NCBI RefSeq assembly: GCF_040183065.1
Contig: NC_091127.1
Span: 21,807,891-21,871,890, forward strand
Direction of reading: 5' to 3'
Length of the DNA stretch: 64,000 nt
Source: Periplaneta americana
Lineage: Eukaryota; Arthropoda; Insecta; Blattodea; Blattidae
Notes under the pieces: model-generated
Databases searched by the model: none
What the model saw: only the letters and a program-made list of their open reading frames with translations
Told to the model about the DNA's origin: nothing
Program-made: the position numbers and the translations under genes
Shown: one piece after another, positions 43,086-55,510 of the stretch
Layout: every line of letters starts with the position of its first letter
Numbering within the stretch: position 1 is the stretch's first letter

Positions 43086-44794
43086 GACATTGGAAACACA
43101 CACACACACTTCTCTTTAGAATCCTGTCTCTGAATGTTTACCATATAAAGTATACCGAATATAGCTTCTCGTCCAAGTAAAAAAAATAAATAAATAAAAT
43201 AATGATTCTGTAGCAATCTCCGAAGTTAAAATTATGGAAATAGAAATAAGATAGTTACATTGTTGCTAAGGTTTCTGCACTTCTAAAAATCGTTAAAATT
43301 TATATGTAGGCCTATTCTGAACACATTTGAATTTCGTTCCTTATTTATGAATCCAGTCACCATGTAATATAAATAAATATACCAAAAAGATACACATACA
43401 AACACTGGATCTGAAGTTCACAAGTTCAAACCCAGATGAGGGTGATGTATTTTTATGAGTGAAAAGAAACATAGCAGGATTTCGAAAGGGAGGTAAAGCT
43501 GGGAGATTTGAGTTGTAGATTGACAGCATATGGAAGATCCTTTTCCCTGAATGAAAGGGCTCCAGGCAAAAGTTATCAGTCATTTCAATTCTAGAGGCAG
43601 CACAATAAATTCAAGTGAGCGTGCGTTTTTTCCACTCGCCATCTGTAACCCCTCTATCCATATATTGATATGAAACAGCAGAAAGAATAATTCATATAGA
43701 TTATATTACCGGGAAATTTCAATAGTGTGCATTAACTTGAAAAAAATTAACAAATTTGACATGTCATGTCTATGCTTTCATTTTGTTTTGGAATGTTGAT
43801 GGTATGCATGTAAAGACTGTCTCCATGAAACACCATGGAAATGCACTGATATGGAACTCTGCATTTTTTACTATACCGGTAACATTAAAAACTAAACATC
43901 TTCATTACAATTTAATTGGCTGATATCCACAGGGAGAGAACCTCCAGAACTCATTTCACGAGAGAGTTCCAAACGAGAATTACTTTCACCTACACCCTTC
44001 CAATTTAAGATCAGCTGCTCTGCTGATGTATTACAAATTAAATTCAGTGAGGAACATTGAACAATGAATTCAATTACTATGGCTGATAAAGGTTAACATT
44101 TGCACTGCCTTAGAGAAATCACCAATATTGTAAGAGCTTATGTGCTACCCTTCTGTGCTCTTCGAAAGACGGAGGCTAATGCGTATTTGTACAAGCCCTC
44201 AAGTGATAGAAATGTGTGAACAGATTTATATTTCTGCCTGAATTGTAAATAAGATTTAAATAATGCATTCTTTCATAAATATTTTTACTAGTCTTAATGG
44301 AAAAGAAACTGCTGTAGAAAATTTATAATTGCTGATCATTAAAATATATCACCATGTAAATATAAACACTGCAAGCATTAAAAGAGACAATTATTTGTGG
44401 TCCATGTATTTTTTCAGCATTTATAAATGACGTATATTAAACTGCTGTCTATGCTTTTTAAATGTAACTGTACATAAAGGAAGGAATATCACTGTAACAC
44501 ATGTACCTACAACCTCGCTTCCAATATAGCTGTGACATAGTCAAGCTTAAATGTAACAAAGAACTGAAGTAATGGAATTTTATAAATACAACCACAAGTA
44601 ATATTAGCGGTAAAATTATCAGTAATAATCACGGAAATAATTACAATCATGTAAAATATTAATATAAAATAATTTTTAATAAATGTAAATGAATGAAAGC
44701 TGAAGGAATATCGTTTCTTGATACTACATTGTAGTTAGCATGGTACCAGTACAGGACAAGTCCAGGAAAAGTACATTATATTGTATTGAACATA
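43086..44794. other. Intergenic, unassigned
   Basis: AT-rich, no gene or bounded repeat that I can support. Confidence 0.35.
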
Positions 44795-45789
44795 TGAGGG
44801 TCATTTCATAAATAATGTACAGGTTGGCAGTACTGTAAAGTGGATGACGCAACACCAATGAAAATTACGTCAGTTGCAGTTGAAGGACTCAGGAATAAAC
44901 ACATGTGTGAACCTGTAGGTAATCTATAACATAGGAGGAATTGTATCTCGGCACAGTTGAAAACTTCAAAATCATCTTTACAACAAATAAACAAACAAAT
45001 TAAATATCTTTCTAATGATTCAGTAAAATTCTTTACCTATTCCTCACATGTATATCCTGAATCAACTCTTCTGTGTTCGTTTCGTCCATAGCACACTCTG
45101 TGTTTAGACAACGAGAGCTAGAAATGGAGCCTACATGTGTCTCGGGTACAGTGAAGATTGAAGATCAAAGATCGAATCTTTATGTTGCAAAACCTCACAG
45201 AAATTCAAAGTGGAGCGAAGTTTATGGTGAACTTATAGTGGACCATAGTATAGTTTCTCGGGGGCTACTCGTTTTCATATCAGCTTAGACAATGATGCAA
45301 GACCAGGAAGGCCAAAAACATCAACACATGAAAAAAGTATGAAACTTGTGGTGAATGCTTTTGACAAAAAATTTGAAAAAGAGAAAAATTTCTGCGTCAT
45401 GGATCCCTCACTGCTTGACTGCTACCAACAGAAGCAGAAACATCTGCACATTGCAAACTTGCTACTCACGAAAATGAGTAGCCCAATGAGAAACTGTATT
45501 AGGTCCACTTTAAATTCACCACAAACTCCACACAAAGGTAGGTAGGTAGGTAGGTAGGTAGGTAGGTAGGTAGGGCGGGCTTGGTGTATGTGTGTGTGTG
45601 TGTGTACTCGAGACACATGTAGGCTCCATTTCTAGCTCTCGTTACCTAAACACAAAGTATGTTATGGACGAAACGAACACACATGCTTCTTCCTCAATCC
45701 TTCATGGCAACTGACCTAATTTTCGTTGGTGTTGTATCATCCCCTTCACAGTTTTTCCAACCTGTGCATTATTTATGAAATGACCCTCG
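44795..45789. mobile_element. Mariner element, rearranged
   Basis: TIRs TGAGGGTCATTTCATAAATA (left) and CGAGGGTCATTTCATAAATA (right, inverted) extend to about 32 bp with few mismatches, flanked by TA (44793-44794, 45790-45791). The + strand holds transposase scraps: ELIVDHSIVSRGLLVF near 45230 and LDNDARPGRPKTSTHEK near 45280, the helix-turn-helix of mariners. The interior also contains a module shared with 47567-47732 and an inverted pair (45072-45146 and 45603-45685), so it has been invaded or rearranged. A TAGG microsatellite lies at 45538-45573 and a TG run at 45589-45604. Confidence 0.78.
44909..45072 (+). repeat. Direct-repeat module, copy 1
   Basis: About 165 bp (GAACCTGTAGGTAATCTATA… to …TATATCCTGAATCAACTCTT) is repeated at 47567-47732 with roughly 90% identity by eye. 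It lies inside the mariner. Confidence 0.8.
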
Positions 45790-45868
45790 TACACATTACA
45801 GTAGTGCTGGGCTTTAATGGCCTGTGGCATTTCCAGTTCTTGTACGAATGGGAGTCTACAACGTATAT

Positions 45869-47058
45869 GAAGGGTACACGGGAAAAACGAATAAATGTCA
45901 CATTTCCATTAAGGGTGAGATAATGATCTATTTCGGTATATTACTGCAAAATTTATTGGTGTTTCTACTTGAAATGAAGGAAATGATGAGTGTATCCGTG
46001 GTTTTAATTCTCCTTTACCACTTTTAATAAAAATACACTAAAGTTTGTAGTAATACAGTGAATTAGATAACAACATCACCTTTAACAGAATTGTGAGGGT
46101 GAGATAATGATCTATTTCAGTATATTACTGCAAAATTTATTGGCGTTTCTACTTGAAATGAAGGAAATGATGAGTGTATCCGTGGTTTTAATTATCCTTT
46201 ACCACTTTTAGTAAAATTACATTAAAGTTTGTAGTAATACAGTGAATTAGATAACAACATCACCTTTAACAGAATTGTGAGGGTGAGATAATGATCTATT
46301 TCAGTATATTACTTACTGCAAAATTTATTGGTATTTCTATTTGAAATGAAGGAAATGATGAGTGTATCCGTGGTTTTAATTCTCCTTTATCACTTTTAAT
46401 AAAAATACACTAAAGTTTGTAGTAATACAGTGAATTAGATAACAACATCACCTTTAACAGAATTGTGAGGGTGAGATAATGATCTATTTCAGTATATTAC
46501 TGCAAAATTTATTGGCGTTTCTACTTGAAATGAAGGAAATGATGAGTGTATCCGTGGTTTTAATTCTCCTTTACCACTTTTAATAAAAATACACTAAAGT
46601 TTGTAGTAATACAGTGAATTAGATAACAACATCACCTTTAACAGAATTGTGAGAGTGAGATAATGATCTATTTCAGTAGGCCTATATTTATGCAAAATTT
46701 ATTGGAGTTTCTACTTGAAATGAAGGAAATGATGAGTGTATCCGTGGTTTTAATTCTCCTTTACCACTTTTAGTAAAAATACACTAAAGTTTGTAGTAAT
46801 ACAGTGAATTAGATAACGACATCACCTTTAACAGAATTGTGAGGGTGAGATAATGATCTATTTCAGTATATTACTTACTGCAAAATTTATTGGTATTTCT
46901 ATTTGAAATGAAGGAAATGATGAGTGTATCCGTGGTTTTAATTCTCCTTTACCACTTTTAATAAAAATACACTAAAGTTTGTAGTAATACAGTGAATTAG
47001 ATAACGATATCACCCTTAACAGAACTGTGACCTTGTTCGTTTTTCCCGTATACCCTTC
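45869..47058. mobile_element. GAAGGGT-type TIR element carrying a tandem array
   Basis: TIRs GAAGGGTACACGGGAAAAAC (left) and GAAGGGTATACGGGAAAAAC (right, inverted) are flanked by a 4-bp duplication ATAT (45865-45868, 47059-47062). Nearly the whole 1190-bp interior is six copies of a ~184-bp repeat. No transposase. A second, 250-bp member of the family with unrelated interior is at 63318-63567. Confidence 0.9.
45913..47030 (+). repeat. Six-copy tandem repeat, ~184-bp unit
   Basis: Units start with (G/A)GGTGAGATAATGATCTATTT at 45913, 46097, 46281, 46469, 46653 and 46843, giving periods 184, 184, 188, 184 and 190. Differences are scattered substitutions and small insertions: units 3 and 6 share a 4-bp insertion (ATTACTTACTGC); unit 5 has GTAGGCCTATATTTATGC. 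Confidence 0.95.
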
Positions 47059-47566
47059 ATATGTAAGAAGCAGAAAAGGTAGTAACAGATTTAATTTCAG
47101 CTGGAGACTGAATATTTTAATATTGTATTTGGGCATACACAGCAAGATTAGGCTTACAGACTCGCCATTACAGAACTGCGCAGTGTGTCCTACTGGTTAT
47201 GAATGACCCACCCCTACTGTACAGGCTGAAATATTTCTCCCATTGATAAAGTAACAGAAGAATAATGACGTCATTATTCATATTTTTTAGTATGTGATAC
47301 GAACTTAACAGGAGAATTTGCATTCAATGCAATCAATGAAATAACAAGAAAAGATATTTCAGATTTTCAGAGTGACTGGATTGCGAACAAGATGTGTTTT
47401 GCAACCATGCACTATGATAAAGTTCTTCCTACGTTTCACAACTACTGCTTACAGGTCGTATCCCTCTAAACCTGGAAGACTTGCTTATGAGTCTTGTTGA
47501 ATTAGATTTTACCGGAATAATATAGGCAAACACTCTTAAGTCTAGAATGATACAATCATGGGAATG

Positions 47567-47732
47567 GAACCTGTAGGTATTCTGAAACATAGGAGGAATT
47601 TTATCTCGGCACAGTTGAAAACTCCAAAATCATCTTTACAACAAATAAACAAACAAATGAAAAATCTTTCCAATGATTCAGTAAAATTCTTTACCTACTC
47701 CTCACATGTATATCCTAAATCAAGTCTCCTGT
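47567..47732 (+). repeat. Direct-repeat module, copy 2
   Basis: Partner of 44909-45072, here outside any mariner ends that I can see. Confidence 0.8.
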
Positions 47733-48149
47733 ATTTCAATTAACTCTATATAACAAAACTTGTAATTATATGGCAATGTTTTTAGTTTTATGTCATTTCA
47801 TCGCACTTGTCTACTGCTAAAGAATTGCCAGATATCCTAATTTGGTAGGACACAAAATACCACGTTTTCAATCTTTCACTAATAAATTTATGACTGGCTG
47901 TATATCGTTTAATGTTTAAGGATAAAACTAACTTAATCCTTTTTCTTTTTCAGAATGTTGCTTACTTTGCAATTAAGAAGCAATGAGCTTAGTAAAGTTT
48001 CCCTACTTTTAATAGACTGTAAACTTATTTAAATGTAGAATTTCTCAGAAATTATTTAATTATTATTTCAAATTAGCAATGAAAATGTTGAGTCCCATTT
48101 ATATAAATGTTATAATAATCTTGTGCATGACAGTCCTTAAGAAGACCAT

Positions 48150-48775
48150 AACCATCGGGTTGATTACTGGTCTCACATTCACATACTTCAGCAGAGATGA
48201 ACGATCATCCAACCAGTATGTGGGTATAGTGTGGTTAGCACAATGATTCCCTTAGCCGTTATAGCTGGTTTGCAGAATCAGATTTTGCAAACTATCATAC
48301 CTCCACAAATTCATTGTATTGTTGGTGGTCCCATCCATAATAATAATCCGTGGCACTACAGCCCGTGAAGGCCTGGACCGACCAGCCGGCTACTGGCCTC
48401 ACGCCCACATGCCGAAGCAGAGGTGGACGATCATCCAACCAGAATGGAGGTATCGTGTGGTTAGCACGGTGATACCCCCAGCCGTTATAGCTGGCATTTG
48501 CAACCGGATTTCGCTACCTATCATAGCTCCCCAAGTGCATTATGATGCTGGGTGGGCACCGGTCCCATATACTGGTCGAAATTTCATGAAAAAATTTCTT
48601 CTCCCACGACGACTCGAACCAGCGCACATTCCGTAACGCGAGTCCTAGGCAAGATGCCTTAGACCGCGATGCCACGGCGCAGGACAGACTCATCCATACA
48701 TTGGCCAAAATTTCACGAGGAAATTTTTTTCTGCGAGGACTCGAACCAACGCTCATTTTCATAATACAAGTCCAG
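48150..48775 (-). mobile_element. SINE E, older copy split by a younger one
   Basis: The older copy occupies 48150-48331 and 48699-48775 and rejoins at …GGTCCCA | TACATTGGCCAAAATTTCAC…. A younger copy, 48340-48690, sits between with the duplication CATCCATA (48332-48339, 48691-48698). In both, the tRNA-like head is at the right on the - strand (younger: GCGCCGTGGCATCGCGGTCT, B box GGTTCGAGTCG) and the body contains ATCATCCAACCAGAATGG and CAGCCGTTATAGCTGG. The family is widespread in arthropods. Confidence 0.85.
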
Positions 48776-49042
48776 GCATAATGCTATGGCATGGGACAAA
48801 GTACAGTAGCCTATGTTATACTTAAGTAATTTTTAAATCACAGTAACTGTTTTTTTTTCTAACTGACAGAAAGTGGATTATTTTTATTCAAAGCAACTTA
48901 TAACATAATTATATACTTTATTTCAAATGTTTGGTATTCGATCCCCCAACGCAGCATTAGGAAGAACATTTGCTTTTATAAACTCTTATTGAGAAAAAAA
49001 AAAGAAAGTTGATATTGATAGGCTACTGTTGAAAGTGAACTA

Positions 49043-49868
49043 CAGTAGAACTTGGTTATAACGACATCCAAGGGACCTTGAAAATTATGTTGTTATAAAC
49101 GAGTGTCGTAGTAACAGAGATTCATATTATCAGTCTAGTGAGGTGGAAAATGGAAAATAATGAACATAATTAGGCTTATTTTAGATTTATGTATTCACAT
49201 TTAAGCATACAATGAACACAATAAAATACACGTACAATTATAAATACAGTATCCTGTATTGAAACAGTTTGTTCATTGCTCACCAAACTTCTTTACTGAG
49301 GAGTGAGTAATCAGTTATTTTACTCTATTGTCTCCTACTTGTCCAATATACACTTTCTAAATTACATTCTATGTTCATTATTTCAGTTACAATTTCACTG
49401 CTCCTTCTCCTAGCTTCATACTTCCTCCTCTAGCTTCATAGAAATGTTCACAATTCTAATGGCTTCTAAAGCGTCACTCACTTCTTTTAGTGGCCATACT
49501 GCGTTAAAATGCGTGCACTTAGTGAAAACTTCCTGTCGAAACTGATCGCATGCAGGTACCATTAATACCGCATGAATTCGGGCAGGTTACAATGGGATGG
49601 GGAATCTGCCTGCATTCCAGAGGTCTATGATAGAAGGGAACAGTAAAGGATTTGCCAGATTTCAGTAAAATACTTTGGTTCTTAGAAAATTGTATTCCGA
49701 ACTGAGGTTGAAAATGACGTTATATGCGAGGTAGACGCATATACGTTTGTCATATTAAGCAAGGTAGAAAAGCATATGTCTTATGGGGAATTAGTTGGGA
49801 CCACAGAATATTTGACGTTATAAGCGAGGTGTCGCACAAAACGAGGTCGCTATAACAAAGTTCTACTG
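49043..49868. mobile_element. Pogo-like non-autonomous element
   Basis: CAGTAGAACTTGGTTATAAC at the left and the inverse of GTCGCTATAACAAAGTTCTACTG at the right (about 20 bp), flanked by TA (49041-49042, 49869-49870). GGACCTTGAAAATTATGTTG and ATGTTATAAGCGAGGTGTCG-like phrases just inside are typical of pogo/Tigger ends. I see no intact transposase. Confidence 0.8.
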
Positions 49869-49870
49869 TA

Positions 49871-51190
49871 TTTATAAAAATTTACTTTAATTTTTCCTAT
49901 CTGTATTTTAATTTATTTTAGTGTAAAGGTAAAATGATTATTAGAAAGTGAACAACCTAACAAGAGAGACAACGATGAAAGACTAGTAATCATATAACGA
50001 AAAATTGTATTTTATTCGAAATATTAGAACATAGTCTAAGTTGAAATATTGATATGTTGTAGTTTAGCATATGTCACATTTCCATATTCCATTCATTTGT
50101 ATAAGAAAAGCACAAGTTATACGGTATTTATTTTTTATTATCAACTAAGTTAGAAATCACAGTACAAAATACAGATATATTTTTTTGACGAAGACTGTGT
50201 TCCCTTTTAAGAATTTAAAATTTGGCAACTTTTCTCCTGTAATAAATCGGACCCAACTAATATAATATTACTAAACTTGTGACAATGGCCACTACGTTAC
50301 CTCCAACTTATTTCTGAGCTTGCACTGTTTCAAGTCAATTCAAACATTTGTAGGAGACCCAATTCAAACAATCTAAGCATATGCATGTACTACAACATTA
50401 AAATTAATAGTTTTATTCTGATTGCTGTTTGACAATGAAGAAGACATTCCTACGAGTTTATATAAAGAGCTATTGTTATGAAGACGTGATAAAAGTTACC
50501 ATATTTTTCAGGTATTTAACTATATGATACTTCTGAACGACAGAAATTATTTTCAATCAATGACATGATACGATGCTAATGCAGAAATGCTGCATTGTGA
50601 ATAACAGAAGATACTGAAGTACTTGGAGGAAACCTGCTCCACAATTAATCTCTCACAATCTACCACAGATCATCAAGTTTCTTTTGTGAAAAGGTGTCGG
50701 CTGGGAAACGCTGGGTGTTGTAATAACAATTAGAAATTCTATTTGCTGTTTAACGAAGATTAAACCTATCTTTTTATACATCACATCGAATTTATAAAAT
50801 AAAACTATCTGCCCTTCGATAATGATGACCACAAATATCCAGAAAACAAATACATACAGTATATAAAAGTTTACAATGAAACAATGAAAATACATACAAT
50901 AAATTTCAAAAGAAAATTAAAGTGAATCATATTACTTTAAATAGAGATGAGATTGCAAAATTTGAATTGAGTCCTTTAGAATTTCTCTAAGGATTTTCTC
51001 AACATTGTAAAATGTGAATCCCTTTGATTTTAAAAGGTTATAATATGTATTTGGAGATTGTACCAATAATGATGAACACTCACATAAGTCTAAGAAAGAC
51101 CGCAAGATGACGAGGTGAGACTAGAACAACCAATAAATCTAATTACATTTTTTTTTAATTAACTTCTAATACTGAGAGACTCAACTAATC
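49871..51190. other. Intergenic, unassigned
   Basis: AT-rich, no supported gene or repeat. Confidence 0.35.
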
Positions 51191-51195
51191 TTCCA

Positions 51196-51255
51196 CAGGA
51201 TAGGAACCGATGGCGGGCTTATGTGAGAGCGACAATGAACCTGCAGGTTCTTTAA
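51196..51255 (+). mobile_element. LINE A 3' tail fragment
   Basis: AGGATAGGAACCGATGGCGG through GAACCTGCAGGTTCTTTAAA matches the last 60 bases of LINE A at 1331-1390. Too short to code. Confidence 0.8.
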
Positions 51256-51339
51256 AAGTAATTTGTATGTACGGTATGTAACTTCTAATACTGTGCACAT
51301 GTCACATCTGTTACAAAAGAATTATTGTCTGTGGCTAAT

Positions 51340-51425
51340 CCTCGGCTTCATCCCTCCAGATACCATCACTAACACAATCCCATCGACGCTAAATAACCTA
51401 GTTGATACATCGTCGTTAAATAACC
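51340..51425 (+). mobile_element. SINE A tail fragment
   Basis: CCTCGGCTTCATC, ATCCCATCGACGCTAAATAA and GATACATCGTCGTTAAATAA correspond to the 3' part of SINE A on the + strand. Confidence 0.7.
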
Positions 51426-52182
51426 AAGTATAAAAACTTCCCTAGGATCTCAAGTCCATTACGTATCTAGAAGTTTTCAGGACCAAATTTTCTGAGTTTA
51501 AAAATTTGTTCAAAAGCCATAGAAAAAATGTATCCGCGTTCCAGGATAAATCTAATAGTGGCATCAAAAACTATTTCAAATTGAATCCAGAAAATGACAT
51601 CTTCAATATTTACTACTTCAGTACTTACTACTTTATATTTAATTAATAAATATTAAATCTATAGAAATCCACAAATATGTTTTATGTCAGTAAGAAATCT
51701 ATAAATAAATAAGTTACCATGAATGAAATTTGCTGTTCTGTCTGCATCCATCGATGTGATCCACATGTATGCAATGTGAACTAAGTGGACGTTCAAACGT
51801 CGCTCCTTCACATTCCAACACAACCACACATTTCAAGACACAGCCTTCTACTATCATTTCTCATCGTCTGCTCCTGCTGTCATGGATCCATGCTGCTGTG
51901 TTCAATATCACGGCCAGTAGAATCTGACCGTGTCTTGTGAAAACAAAGATTACAGACGAGCCAAAGAGTTTAGGTCTATTAGATTCTTTGCTATAGTAAT
52001 AGCTTCTCATGGCAATATGAAGTACGACTATTGTGCCATCTGTCGAGCATAAATGAATATTATTCAAACCTGATGCTATTAAAAAAAAAAAAAAAAATTC
52101 CTCCTCCTCCTCCTCACAAATATTAGACAGAGGACATATTACAGTCTTGTTTATCTGTTTGCCTACTTTTTGTACAAGACTT

Positions 52183-52376
52183 TTTCTTAGTGGGTTATTT
52201 AACGACACTGTATCAACTAGGTACCGGTACTAGGTTATTTAGCGTTGATGAGATTGGTGATAGCGAGATAGTATTTGACGAGATGAGGCCGAGGTTTTCC
52301 CATAGATTACCTGGCATTCACCTTGTGGTTGGGGGAAACCTCGGAAAAAACCCAACCAGGTAATCAGCCCAAGCGG
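52183..52376 (-). mobile_element. SINE A, 5'-truncated, with target duplication
   Basis: The 11-bp word GTACAAGACTT lies on both sides (52172-52182, 52377-52387). On the - strand the copy begins inside the head (CCCGCTTGGGCTGATTACCT) and runs to the GTTAAATAACC tail. It lacks the promoter boxes, so it was dead on arrival. Confidence 0.88.
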
Positions 52377-52479
52377 GTACAAGACTTGAGAAGGCGTACG
52401 TATACATTACTGGTTGCTAGCCAGGAGGAAGCGAGTCCAGTGATGGGGTGCCACCAGATACTTATAATTACATATTAAA

Positions 52480-53050
52480 ATACCTTGTTAATTGACCATA
52501 CATTTCAAGTTAAAATCAACACTTCTTAACTCTACATTAAAATTCATCAAAGCTGGCATTCCTCAAGGAGTTATGATATTGCTATTACCAATTCTTTTCA
52601 AAATATTCATGGCAGATTTTCTAAGAAATCCTAATTGTAATTTCTCTCACTATGCTGATGACACTATTATACAGATATCAGATTATGACACACAAAGAGC
52701 GTACATCAGACTTCAAAGCTACAGTATATTAAAAATATGGCTCACTAACTGAAAAATCAAAGTATAATGCAAGTAAAAGTACCATGATTATCTTCTCAAG
52801 AAATTGTTCAAAAGAACTTTTTAAAATCACATAAATTACTCAATGAAGTCATACCCAGAAAATCAATAATTACGTATTTCGGCAGTATACATTAGATTAA
52901 TGCTTGACATTCCGTAATCATATAAAATTTGCAAAAGCTATGTAACTTTTCTTAACTGCTGTAATTTTTATATTTGTTTATGGTACAATGCAATCAACGC
53001 AATTAAAGTTACGAATTTCCACTCCAACAATGAGAAAATGCTATTAGATT
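52480..53050 (+). pseudogene. Jockey-like LINE reverse transcriptase relic
   Basis: The frame at 52492-52752 reads IKAGIPQGVMILLLPILFKI, FMADFLRNPNCNFS and HYADDTIIQISDYDTQRAYI: RT block B (GIPQG) and the catalytic YADD. The following sequence, KIKVSASKSTMIIFSRNCSK in a shifted frame, is the next block; CLTFRNHIKFAKAM is further on. Frameshifts and stops make it inactive. Confidence 0.75.
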
Positions 53051-53874
53051 CCTAAAATAATAATTTTCAAATTAATTATAATTAGAAGCTAAATATATGG
53101 ACCCAAAAATAAAAGTTTAAGCAATTTTCCTGGAAATAATGGTGTCGTAATATCATCATGGTAATCAATAAACAATTTTTTTTAGTTAGGGAATGCCAAT
53201 GTTACTAGAATACTTATGCTTGATTGAACTTCAGAAGCATTGTAACATGCTTTAACTACCAATTTAACACTGTATTTACTCGAATATAATGCCCCATCGA
53301 ATCTAATGCGCACCTCAATTTTTAAAGGCTTGAAATAAAAAAAAAATGTTTACTGGTGAATATAATGTGCACATGCAAAACTAGTGCGAAATTAATTTTA
53401 CTTTATCCATCTACCTATCTACAGTTGCTTTAATATACCATGAGTTGTAACCACCTCATTAGCTTTACCGGTACCTCTAATTGTGTCGTTAGTCAGAAGG
53501 AGCCATCACTTAAGACGTTACCAGAAGACAAAATTCATTATCCTGATGATATGATGATAGTCGAGAATAATGTCTAACAGAATTTACGCAAGAGAGAAAT
53601 TTTGACTGTAGCCCACTTCTTCAGGAACAAGATTCTTTTACATATACACACAGAAAATTGTTCACAATAGGTGACAATAGACTCATATTCACAAAATAGA
53701 CTGTTGTCCCTAGACATTTATAGACACTATGAAACTTTGACAGGTGCTTTTAAGTGACCTAACATGGATTCTGGATTAAGTCTCCTAATGTATGTACACA
53801 AGAATAAAATAAGCAAAAAAGGTCAATGTCTGAGCCAAATGATAACATTCTTATCATGAAAACTCGGTTATTTA

Positions 53875-53929
<55 letters not shown>

Positions 53930-54214
53930 GTAGTAATGAAGATAGTAGGCTAATAATAATAATAATAATAATAATAGAATGGTGCTTCACGATTTTAGAA
54001 ATTTATACTAAATGTAGTCTAAATCAATAAATGTGAAAACAAATTAAGCTTACAGCGATTTACTATATGATACCCTGAATATGGAGGCTGATTAACAGCA
54101 CATTACATAACCTATCAAAACATTATTAGGTTATACTTACCATACTGAAACACAAACAATAGTTCAAATACAAAATAATTAATTTATTTCCAAGTATGCA
54201 GTATAAAAACTGGA
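53051..54214. other. Intergenic with AAT microsatellites
   Basis: AAT repeats at 53876-53930 and 53953-53976. ACTCGAATATAATGCCCCAT near 53279 resembles a TIR word, but no partner end was found. No gene. Confidence 0.5.
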
Positions 54215-54850
54215 AATTTTGCCTTCGAAGAGGTGGAAAAATTAAAATATCTTGGAGCAACAGTAACAAATATAAATGACCCTCGAGAGAAAATTAAACA
54301 CAGAATAAATATGGGAAATGCCTGCCATTATTCGGTTGAGAAGCTTTTGTCATCGAGTCTGTTTTCAAAAACACTGAAAGTTAGAATTTATAAAACAGAT
54401 ATTACCGGTTGTTTTGTATGGTCGTGAAACTTGGACTATCACTTTGAGAGAGGAACAGAGGTTAAGGGTGTTTGAGAATAAGGTGCTTGGGAAAATATTT
54501 GGGGCTAAGAGGGATGAAGGTACAGGAGAATGGAGAAAGTTATACAACGCAGAATTGCACGCATTGTAGTCTTCACCTAATATAATCAGGAACATTAAAT
54601 CCAGATGTTTGAGATGGGCAGGGCATGTAGCACGTATTGGTGAATCCAGAAATGTGTATAGAGTGCTACTTAGGGGACCTGAAGGAAGAAGACCTTTGAG
54701 AAGACCGAGACATAGATGGGAAGATAATATTAAAATGGATTTGAGGGAGTTGGAATATGATGGTAGAGAGACTATTAATCTTGCTCAGGATCAATGCTGG
54801 GCTTATGTGAGGGCGGAAATGAACCTCCAGGTTCTGTAAAAGCCATTTGT
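54215..54850 (+). pseudogene. LINE A, second 3' copy
   Basis: Starting FEEVEKLKYLGATVTNIND, it continues [20 protein letters not shown], then frameshifts near 54415 and 54480, through YNAELHAL (stop), [20 protein letters not shown] and [20 protein letters not shown] to NLQVL and a stop near 54839. Compared with 788-1390 it preserves the insertion VTNIND, lost in the first copy. 5'-truncated and dead. Confidence 0.85.
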
Positions 54851-54859
54851 AAGTAATAC

Positions 54860-55425
54860 ATATAAAATAGTGTTATGAGAGAGTTCGAAATGTAATTCTC
54901 GACACTGCCAAGCTAGCAGATTCTAGAAACATTTCATCTTACCAACTAACCAACTTCTCTTGGGATGCTCGAAGTAATTTAACTAGTACACGAGAAAAGA
55001 AGTGTGGAAAATCAGAGGTAAAAATGGATGAGCATTTCAGGAAATGTATGATATCATATATGATATTTTGTTGTCAAACAACCATACATATCTGTAATGG
55101 TGGACTTCCACATTTCAGGAAATATTTAAATACCGCTGTGAGAGAGATCTGTGACACCATTATTACCGGTATTTAAATAAGAAATACCAGTAGTTTCAAA
55201 TTTACAAACCATCTGGTGCAAAATTATTTGTGATTGTGTTAACATGTGATGGTAACGAAAAATTCCGTGGGACTTCCCCAGCCTTTGTAAAGGGCGCACT
55301 GAAAAGAGAACTGCGCATTTTTTATGAACCGGAATGTGAAGAGTTTTATGAAAATGATACGAGTACATGCGATTTCTTAAACTCGCACTTTTGTATTTCC
55401 TTTGGATTGGACTTCATTGGCTTTA

Positions 55426-55510
<85 letters not shown>

